Shown here in pieces: positions 56,510-64,000 of a stretch of 64,000 nt of DNA. Position 1 is the first letter of the stretch. Each line of letters opens with the position of its first letter. The stretch lies in the NCBI GenBank assembly GCA_963576735.1, contig OY755197.1, positions 136,501-200,500 on the forward strand, read 5' to 3'. The translations under genes and the position numbers were made by a program. This stretch comes from Bedellia somnulentella (Eukaryota > Arthropoda > Insecta > Lepidoptera > Bedelliidae). The notes beneath the pieces were generated by a model. It was not told where the DNA came from. It ran no database searches and was given only the letters and a program-made list of their open reading frames with translations.

Positions 56510-56735
56510 CAGTGAAATTTTCGAGGGAGGCGCATATTATGGGGCCGCTTATGGGCAGTTTTAAAGCTCGTGCTCGATGAAGCCATTCCACCAAAACTAT
56601 TTCTAATTTATCAAACTTTCCTACCATTTGCCTTTTACTCTGCACACCTCCCAATCTGTATCTTTCTTCAATTTCTTCTCTATTCTTTAAAATGGTAGGG
56701 AACGTAGAAATTGGTAAATGAAGCTCAGCAGCTGA
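56510..56735 (-). pseudogene. CENP-B/Tigger-type DNA-binding domain fragment
   Basis: The minus-strand frame gives SAAELHLPISTFPTILKNRE, EIEERY, then VLVEWLHRARALKLPISGPII. This matches the end of the first helix-turn-helix and the start of the second in CENP-B-like / pogo-Tigger transposases. About 75 codons remain. An upstream TAA, and loss of similarity after about 56510, show a broken copy. No DDE domain is found nearby. Confidence 0.72.
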
Positions 56736-57130
56736 GTTTTATTCGTTGTTTGTGACTTTTTATCGAAAACTCTCAATACATACTCCTTTTTTTTTTGAAG
56801 TGACAGTGCCTTTCACGTTATTGTAGTCATATTGTAACAAACAAATGATGCACTATTACAAAACAATCACAGGGTACGCGTGACAAGTCAAGAAATGACG
56901 ATCGCGAAGGCGTATTAAACGGGAAGACGAATCGTATTAAGCGTTAAGAAATTTATTTTATTTTATTTTATAATTACGGGAAACTTACAGCTAGTTATAA
57001 TTAATTAGCAACTTAAAAGTATAACTAAAAGCCAATTATCAGTTTTCACTGTTACAAAACTTTATAATAATAAAAATACACAAGGTTGTACACTCATAAT
57101 TATGCTAACAATAGTTTATTTTTTATATAA
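56736..57130. other. no gene recognised
   Basis: About 400 bp of AT-rich sequence with a T run at 56788-56799 and an ATTTTATTTTATTTTAT tract near 56953. No coding or structural signal recognised. Confidence 0.5.
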
Positions 57131-57731
57131 TTGGCCTAGACCTCGCTTTTATAACATACCCTTTTTATATTATAAATCGATAAAGGACATCAAACTTAAC
57201 AACTTTGCCTGTGGAATGCCTATCTAAAATATTGTTATTATCTAAATATTTAATAATCAAAAATATCATATACCTAGTTCAAACTGAGAAAGTATAGAAT
57301 GAGATTCTTTGCTTCAGTGAAAATAAGAAATAAAATAAAAAAACATCTGATCTATGCTTTTCGCTCTGTAAACAAAAACATAACTTCTTTTGGTATTTTC
57401 CAGTTTTTTCCAATTGGCCTAGACCTCGCTTTTATAACATACCCTTTTTATATTATAAATCGATCAAACTAAACACCGAAAGATGTTATGTTTTTATTTA
57501 CAGCGCGAAAAGCATAGATCAGTTTTTTTTTATTTCTTATTTTCACTGAAGCAAAGAATCTCATTCCATACATTCTCAGTTTGAACTAGGTACGACAATT
57601 TTTAATTATTATTTTTTTTGAAAATTACAATATTTTAGATAGGCATTCCATGGGCAAAGTTGTTTAGTTTGATGTCCTTTATCGATTTATAATATAAAAA
57701 GGGTATGTTATAAAAGCGAGGTCTAGGCCAA
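57131..57731. mobile_element. fold-back (long inverted repeat) element, about 600 bp
   Basis: The left end TTGGCCTAGACCTCGC is repeated inverted at the right end (GCGAGGTCTAGGCCAA). The two arms (about 57131-57410 and 57470-57731) are inverted copies over most of their length, with small indels. Between them, at 57414-57455, lies a third copy of the terminal 40 bp in the same orientation as the left end, directly followed by the right arm. The element has no coding capacity. The flanking duplication is not clear. Confidence 0.82.
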
Positions 57732-57880
57732 ATAGTAGGTACCTTATATAAAAAAAAATCTAAAGGTATAACTATATAGAAAACATGATAAGACATACTC
57801 TATAGTTAACTGCTACTACCGCTGCGCTAAAGAAGATACAAAATTGCGTATAAAAGTGGATTTAACCGTTTCAAAACTAC

Positions 57881-58131
57881 ATACATACATATACTCACGA
57901 CTATAAATCCCTTAACGGGGTAGCCAGAGCTTTGGAATGAGAAATTCCTCAGCCACTTTTGGAAGTTGATTGGGGAAAGGATGGTAATAATAAAAAATGT
58001 TTTTGGTGACGGGTCTCCAACCACATCGCCCAAAAAACACTTAAAAAGCCCCTATACCCTTAGTCGCCTTTTACGATCACCCACGGGTAGAAATGGGGTA
58101 GTGTTATTCTAAGCCAACACTACACGGCTAT
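57881..58131 (-). mobile_element. Lepidoptera-type short retroposon (SINE / RTE 3' end)
   Basis: A 251-bp insertion flanked by a perfect 13-bp duplication GTTTCAAAACTAC (57868-57880 and 58132-58144). On the minus strand it starts AGCCGTGTAG, includes CCCGTGGGTGATCGTAAAAGG and GGCGATGTGGTTGGAG, and ends with a (TATG)n tail (CATACATACATA on the plus strand at 57882). This sequence type is widespread in moth and butterfly genomes, near the 3' ends of RTE elements and related SINEs. It gives the best taxonomic clue in the window. Confidence 0.85.
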
Positions 58132-58144
58132 GTTTCAAAACTAC

Positions 58145-59160
58145 TGCCAAATATATCGACCTCGTTTGAGTTGCAAAGACTGTTAATTGTATTACTTGTG
58201 CGTTTGGAAAAGAAGTTTTCCCAGAAGTTGGTGCTGCATGCAGGTACGTGGAGGGTTTTAAAGGGTCTGGCAGGGTACGGAAGGAGCAGTGGCCACTGTG
58301 AGATTTTCTGTTTTTTTTACACGTTTGTTCGTTACCATTTAACTAGGCTGCGCTCCAATTTACAGCCGGCTACCATGAATACTTTCCGAGATTTTGACAA
58401 AAACGTCAAATCTGCAGAGGTTATTTCAAAGCCTAATTTCTCCTAAGCTATTGTAGCCAGAATATTGAAACCAACTAGTATCTATGTACATTGAGTTAAA
58501 TTATACTCTTATGTATTATTTACAAAAGATTTTGTTGAAAATTCCAGAAAAAAAAAACACATTTATTTTTTGACATCTATTTTTGACAGGTTCCTTAAAA
58601 GGCACACCTATGAAAATTATAATTCAAAACAAACAAACAAATATCTTTCAACCTTTGACTATGAACACTATAGACAGAGTCATAATACAACGGGAGCGTA
58701 CCTCTTTTAGATAGCAATATTTTTCCCTGTAATGTTGCGATCACTAGAAAACAATTACCCCAAAATACTATAATCACCATTCTAAAAGCTACTTTTTAAT
58801 TTAAAATTGATTACGTCAATTTATTGTTTAATTAAAGGTTTACTGTTTACTATTATTAGTTCCTGCAATCATATAATTATACATACTTGCTCCTAGTATT
58901 ATACAATCTTTTTTGTTTAATTTTACCATTTATACTGATTTAATACACCGTGAAATCTAAAGCATTGTACTAACTATCAGGGATGAATCTTCCCATGATT
59001 ACGAATAAATTTTTGTACGGGACTAACTTTGTTACTGGACAAAAAAAAACAGCTGTTCCATAAGTGCAAGTTATGTAAATATGATACGGGTCATCATGGG
59101 TATAGTGGGGTCCATGTTTGTATTTTGAAAAATAAAAGACAGCACTATTTTGTACATGAG
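58145..59160. other. no gene recognised
   Basis: About 1 kb. A 91-codon plus-strand frame at 58171-58446 has no recognisable domain. The rest is AT-rich with several A and T runs. I see no repeat shared with the rest of the window. Confidence 0.5.
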
Positions 59161-59161
59161 T

Positions 59162-59982
59162 TTTATTGCATTATTTACTATTGACCTTTAAACAAAATCA
59201 GTTTTGTGTGAAAATTTCGAATTCATTCGTCTATTTCAGTCACATTTTTCAAAAGATGATGTATTCGTACATCTAAGTATTTTAAAGCTATAGCCTTTAT
59301 TAACAGCACAAGGTGGTTTTCGAACGGATTTTGCTCTCTGATGTGGTCGTTTAATGTCGGAAATATTCTTTTACCTAAATTCTTTTTCAAAACAACTGCG
59401 ACCATTTGAGCCAAAGCTTAGTCTTTGGACAAAAACGAGGTGCCTTTCAATTTTATAGTATGCCTCAAAACTTTGGTTGATTTCCAATTGCATCTTCCAG
59501 TGGCCGCAATCCATTTTTCTCGTAGATTCGGGTCTTTAGGAAAACTGTAATGAATACGAAGAAATTAAATAAATATAAAAAAAATATTACTTACGAATTC
59601 CGTAGATAACAATTGGAAATCATTCAGTGTCGCTATAGCGCGACGAAATTCATAATATACTCACTCATTAACATCAGTTTACCAATTTGAAAATTTTACC
59701 CTAACGACAGGGTAGGATGAAAACGTGAATTATGGCAACACGGAGATACTGCATATTTTTAGGTTATACTATTAAAAAATTGCTCAAAATAACTAAAGAA
59801 AATGCTAGTAATCTAGTTCAACGTAATTAACATTTGAATCACTTATTTTCTGATCGTGCAATGTATTTATTATGTATTTATCTGTAGAAAAACATTAAAA
59901 AACTCACTCACTTGTGGAAAGTCAATCCTTTGACGTGTTTTTCGCTGCGGCTTCCGCAGCCAAGCACGCTACACCCAACCAT
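59162..59982 (-). pseudogene. two-exon THAP-domain protein, broken
   Basis: Minus strand. Exon 1 (59982-59912) encodes MVGCSVLGCGSRSEK...GLTFH with the first Cys pair of a THAP zinc finger, and ends at a consensus donor AA|GTGAGT. The intron is 59911-59545, with acceptor TTACAG. Exon 2 continues the frame as NFPKDPNLREKW and CNWKSTK, the conserved THAP core; the final Cys-x2-His pair is not seen. An in-frame TAA lies at 59420-59418, after which the same frame runs 65 codons (NPFENHVLLIKAIALKYLDVR-like) to 59223. A poly(A) signal AATAAA is at 59167-59162. It lies head to head with the ISL2EU transposase. Confidence 0.68.
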
Positions 59983-60541
59983 ACCTCACTAAATAATAAG
60001 TTTAACTAATGGAGTCTCTTTTATCACAATAACAATATACAAATGAATAAAATCTTTCTCAAAATCAAAAGAAAACCAAAATCGCTCACAAGCCGACGCT
60101 TTGTTTGTCACAATTTAAAAGTGTGACATCAACAAAACGGGTTACGCGATAGAGATGACAATAAAGATGTGTGTCTCTTTTTACATATAAGAACTTAAAT
60201 AAGGGCTTCTCTTTTTAAAATGGATGACGTAACATCGCTTTGTCTATAGTGTCTATGTCTATAGTCAAAGCTTTCAACACACCAAAAATTGTTCCATTGG
60301 GTTGGGTGCATCTACGCTAAAAATCTGTCATTGTTCATATTGTATTGTAACATAAACATTTATTATAGTATCCATGCGATGCTCATATACGTTCTATTTA
60401 TAACTGTTGCAGAAAGCAAAATAGGTTTGTTTACTTACTATCAAGGAGAACAACAAATGTCATTTTCTGACATATGTATGAAGTTCGATTTTCTTATTTA
60501 CTCATAAACAAATCGACACTTCAAGCTAAGAGTTGAAAAAG
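59983..60541. promoter_or_regulatory. divergent spacer between THAP gene and ISL2EU transposase
   Basis: About 560 bp separate the two divergent start codons. No strong ORF is present. It contains the short direct repeat TGTCTATAG at about 60240-60266. The position suggests a shared promoter region of one transposon; no core promoter element is diagnostic. Confidence 0.4.
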
Positions 60542-62607
60542 ATGTCTTCTGACAATGCAAATGTTGTTCTACGGTTTCCCGCAAAAAAACAGGAAAAAGA
60601 AATTCATTCTTAATTCTAAAGAAGCATTGTTTTTTTCCGGTGCTCTCAATAAAATAATTATAGAAAATGATATTTTGTGCAAACCATGTCGAGTGAAAGC
60701 ATACAAAACTCACACGCTGATGTTAGCTGAATCTGATGCCATTATGGAACAATCAAGCAGTACCAGCAGCTTAGCAGAAGCAAGTGACAGTCGTTCAAAC
60801 ACAGATGATGAAGATGATTTTTGCAGCCTCCTGCTACTGCTGATGAACCCTTTGAAATCAGAATGCAGCGAGTAGTTTCCTCACATCGATATTGTTTCAT
60901 TTGCAACTCTGTCTCGGACCTCCAAAGAGTCTCTTTAGATACACGGTGTAGTGTTTATACGAGAAGTAATATATACATTCCGGAAGGAAACAGATGTTGC
61001 CGAAGTCATTTAATAGGTAATTATTTGTTTGAAGAAGATTTATCACGACTGCGCGTAATTTCGTCATCACGTAACGTTACAAATAACGAACTTAGCACAT
61101 TTCTCAGAGCCTTCTCAGGTCAAAGAAATACATCTTTATTTGATAATATAGGAAATTCTAGACTAAGTGATAAGGTGCTATATATATTTACCGGGTTATC
61201 ATGGGATCAGATTAACGACTTAACTGTTTTGTTATCGTCTATGAGAAATACTACTACTCGAAGTATTCAACAAGCATTAGTCATATTTCTCTTTAAACTC
61301 AGAACTGGGAATTCTAATGCTTTGATTGCTGGTTTATTTGGAGTAAAAAACAAACAACAAATATCGAATATGTGGATGGATATATTACGTAGCTTTGAGA
61401 ATGACATTTTATTTGGGTATACTTCAACTACTCGAGAAGAACTCATTGCTAATACAACGGCCACAGCTCGCAGATTGCTAGGTCTGCGTGATGACCAATT
61501 GGCGTTAATTTTTGATAGGACTTATGTTCGTCACGAAAAAATCCAAAACAATGAATATCAGAGAAAATCTTATTCAGGTCAAAAAAAAGTACCGCTTTGC
61601 AAACCTTTTACGATTTGCACAACAAACGGGTTTCTTGTCTAGTTATGGCAGAACATATAAAACCTATCTACAAAAAAATATATATGACCTACAATTAAAA
61701 CTTCTGAAAGTAATTGTTCCCTATAAAATTAAATGTAAATTTAAAAACAATTATAACGATTTATTCCAATATTATTAAATTATTAATGTTTGCGATAAAG
61801 TTAAGATTGCAATATCATAGTCAAATCCAATCGCTCACTAAAGTAACAAGAACTAATAACCTTAGACCACTGAATTATCTGCCACTGTATGTTTGTCCGA
61901 CTAGCAGTAATGAATACGGGAGGAGGGTGTGGACTCACATATTGCCTCATATACGATTACTTAACCACCCTCCTAAGCAACTAAGTCTTGACCTTATTAA
62001 TTTTTAAAGAAAAAATGAAAAGTGCATTAAAAAATACTTTATTGATGGTAAATGTGTGAACACATTGCCCTCCACCTCTAAACAAATAAGATATTTTTAA
62101 TTATTTTTGTTGATTAATTTATAACATTTTAGTCCAGTAAATATTGTAAAATCTTATATTAGACTCCCTAGGGGCCACAATCTAGTTTATAAGTATAGAT
62201 TAATACCCCTTTGTATTATAATTATAAATGTTAAAAACCTTTAAAATAAATAGTTTCAAACTTTTTCTTTTCTTGTCAACTTTGCGGGACCCTATTTTGG
62301 TACACAGAATGATGCATCTATTATGAAATTGGTGATGGAAGATAAAGATTTTCAATCTCTACTACGACCTGGTGATGTTTTCATTGTTGATCGTGGTTTC
62401 CGTGATGTGATTTCATATCTGAAAGAAAAGGGCTTTATTGTCCAAATGCCTGGTCTGCTAGGTAAAAGATCGCAACTTCCTACAATCGAAGCTAATAAGT
62501 CTAGGCGAGTTACCAAAATACGTTGGGTGGTAGAAGCCGTTCATGGGGCTATTTGTCAGAAACACAAATTATTACATCATAGCCTCGATAACAAAATTCT
62601 ACCCAAG
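60542..62607 (+). pseudogene. ISL2EU-type (IS4EU, PIF/Harbinger relative) DDE transposase, interrupted
   Basis: Coding parts 60542-61639 and 62278-62607 are split by a 629-bp insertion. The N-terminus starts at ATG 60542 (SSDNANVVLRFPAKK) and needs a frame change near 60600 and another near 60825. A Cys/His part follows (CFICNSVSDL, NRCCRSHLI), then the helical LIAGLFGVKNKQQISNMW. The DDE domain starts with LALIFDRTYVRHEK (Gly replaced by Arg after the first Asp) and NNEYQRKSYSGQKKVPLCKPF. After the insertion come NFAGPYFGTQND, GDVFIVDRGFRDVI (second Asp) and RVTKIRWVVEAVHG (Glu). The C-terminus is cut at 62607. Typical proteins of this group read exactly through these motifs. Confidence 0.87.
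61640..62268 (+). mobile_element. non-LTR 3'-end insertion inside the transposase
   Basis: A 629-bp insertion flanked by TTTCTTGTC (61631-61639 and 62269-62277). It carries the C-terminal end of a non-LTR RT in two frames (LQKNIYDLQLKLLKVIVPYKIKCK; then SNEYGRRVWTHILPHI and LDLINF), a 3' UTR, and AATAAATAG before the end. It is a 5'-truncated, dead-on-arrival copy of a family distinct from A-D. The 9-bp duplication differs from the 4-bp ones at 19-38 kb. Confidence 0.82.
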
Positions 62608-62923
62608 GTAAAATGAAAATGAAAAAATGTTTATTTGTACCGCCATAGGTGATCGTCTTTTACAATTACATTACAATTTTAATCTATATAATTTATTCTT
62701 TATAATAAAGACGAAGTAGTTTATCTGTGGCCCCACGCTAGGTAAATCATGTGTTGTGGGAGCCGTTTTAAACTAAACAATAAAATCGTGGCAGTTTATA
62801 CCTGTAATTAAGTATTTAAATGGAATGATGTATGTGCATATTATATACATTTTATAAATATAAGATAATAAGATAATAGGGATAAAGGAGAATTATGTAA
62901 TAATAAATATGTAATTTATAATT
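62608..62923 (-). mobile_element. probable 3' UTR end of a minus-strand non-LTR element
   Basis: The left edge read on the minus strand ends AATAAACATTTTTTCATTTTC and a (CATTTT)n tail, directly abutting the truncated transposase. The remaining ~300 bp are non-coding and AT-rich. The right limit is defined only by the start of the ORF1 fragment. No coding region belongs to it clearly. Confidence 0.45.
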
Positions 62924-62926
62924 ATC

Positions 62927-63271
62927 CGTCCTATCATCGTAAAGTTCACGCACCAAAAAATGAGAGACGCAGTTTTAAAGGCTTCAAAGAGCAGACGTAA
63001 TCTTACCACTGAGGGCGTCATTGGTTTCGAGCCGAGCAGAAACATTTATGTTAATGAAAGACTAACCAAAAGTGGCAGAATGTTGTTTCGTGAAGCAAGA
63101 TCCAGAAAAAAACAATATGATTTCAGGTTTTGTTGGGTACGTAACGGTATTATATACTTCCGGAAAAATGAACAACAACCCCAAATTCAAATATTTTCAT
63201 TTCTGGATCTGGACAACAAAATCGGAATATCAAGAGTTGCTGAGAAGGATGTTTCTTCGACTAATCATTAG
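62927..63271 (+). pseudogene. non-LTR ORF1 C-terminal fragment (FP25K-like domain)
   Basis: Plus-strand frame from RPIIVKFTHQKMRDAVLK through IYVNERLTKSGRMLF and FCWVRNGIIYFRKN to a TAG near 63271. It is the same domain as the end of element B ORF1 but clearly diverged, so it is a different family or old copy. No ORF2 follows; the next sequence is an RT on the opposite strand. Confidence 0.82.
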
Positions 63272-63274
63272 GAT

Positions 63275-64000
63275 TCAGGAATCATAGGTCTTATGAAAGC
63301 AAAGATATTGAGTCTTGGAAGAATTAAGGGTAAGTAAATTCCTGTTTAACCAAGCGACAATTAGATCTAGGCTGGATTGAGCTTTATTAAATGCCTTTTG
63401 CCAGGAGGTATTTCTAATAATAATGGCAGTGTCATCGGCGTAGCAAAATATTTCTATGTCGTTTGACTTTTGGAGGACATTTGCTACGCTGTCAATGTAG
63501 ATGATGAATAGAATTGGCCCTAAAATACTACCTTGAGGGACTCCGAAAGGTATATCTGCCAATTTGCTCTGAAATTCATGAACAGCCACATACTGTTTTC
63601 TCTCTCTTAAGTAGCTACTGAACCATTCCAGTGCTAGGCCTCGTATCCCCAGACGTTCGAGCTTTCTGAGCAAAATCACATGTGAAACAGTATCAAATGC
63701 TTTTGATAAGTCTAGGAATATGCCCAAACAAGCATCACCGTTATCTAAAGCCTGAGTGACTTTACTGAGAAGACCACGAATAGCATCCTCTGTAGACCTA
63801 TTATTGCGGAATCCAAATTGGTTAGGTGAAAGGAGCTCAAACTTTTCGAGATAGTTTGTTAATCTCTTGGCAACAATTTTCTCCAGTATTTTTGAAAATG
63901 CACAGAGTAGAGAAATTGGTCGGTAGTTAGAGGGATCAGTTTTTTTACCAGATTTGTGAATTGGAACAATTTTTGCTGTCTTCCATGTGTCGGGGAATAC
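63275..64000 (-). pseudogene. non-LTR reverse transcriptase fragment, runs off the window
   Basis: Minus strand, open from the window edge: FPDTWKTAKIVPIHKSGKK, NYRPISLLCAFSKILEK, FGFRNNRSTEDAI, GIFLDLSKAFDTVSH (Asp), GVPQGSILGPILFIIYID and FCYADDTAIII (Asp-Asp), ending at a TGA at 63275 in the middle of the thumb region. The frame is undamaged over about 240 codons. The C-terminus is lost at the junction with the ORF1 fragment. The element continues to the right of the window. Confidence 0.9.

Noticed and set aside
1..64000. tRNA, rRNA or conserved host genes
   Set aside because: No cloverleaf-like or rRNA-like segment and no conserved non-transposon protein was recognised by reading; a dedicated search could still find a small RNA gene.

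Overview
This is a repeat-dominated stretch of an insect nuclear genome, most likely a moth or butterfly. The evidence is the AT-rich base composition, the mix of CR1/Jockey-like non-LTR elements with FP25K-like ORF1 proteins, BEL/Pao elements, and a short retroposon at 57.9-58.1 kb whose 3' part (CGCCTTTTACGA..., CCACGGG..., (TATG)n tail) is a familiar Lepidoptera repeat. I see no intact single-copy host gene.

Region 0.35-47.85 kb is a satellite field. A 343-347 bp monomer repeats about 60 times in blocks at 352-4177, 6716-8590, 9469-10240, 10924-14104, 16386-19150, 38482-39233, 39234-39707 (inverted) and 40700-47850. Three monomer variants are spatially sorted and some multi-monomer blocks are copied. 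The field contains retroelement fragments joined without obvious duplications (Ty3/gypsy RT at 1-350, BEL integrase plus envelope-like at 14105-16385, BEL gag at 39708-40699, BEL pol at 47851-48020), a 5'-shortened non-LTR element at 4178-6715, and two copies of a terminal-inverted-repeat element at 8591-9468 and 10241-10923.

Region 19.15-38.48 kb is a nest of four non-LTR retrotransposons, each with a 4-base target duplication visible. Element A (minus) inserted in the satellite (ATAT). B (plus) inserted in A (ATAC). C (minus, CCTA) and D (plus, AACA) inserted in B. D is the youngest-looking: full length, with long intact ORFs. Its ORF2 has no usable upstream ATG and lies in the -1 frame of ORF1, downstream of the heptamer T TTA AAC and a 13-bp stem, which looks like programmed -1 frameshifting. 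B and C instead carry an extra hydrophobic ORF between ORF1 and ORF2. In both it starts in the +1 frame inside ORF1 and stops on top of the ORF2 ATG. These translation arrangements are the most interesting content of the window.

Region 47.85-56.1 kb: a second 3' fragment of family D (minus), a complete but defective BEL/Pao element with 221-bp LTRs (48972-53935, minus), a broken MULE-like transposase gene (53936-55394), and the 3' end of another BEL element followed by an LTR and then a primer-binding-site-like sequence.

Region 56.1-64 kb: fragments of a CENP-B/Tigger-type DNA-binding domain, a fold-back element, the retroposon, then a head-to-head pair made of a broken two-exon THAP-domain gene (minus) and an ISL2EU-type DDE transposase (plus) interrupted by a 629-bp non-LTR insertion. 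The window ends in further non-LTR pieces (ORF1 C-terminus, plus; RT, minus, running off the edge).
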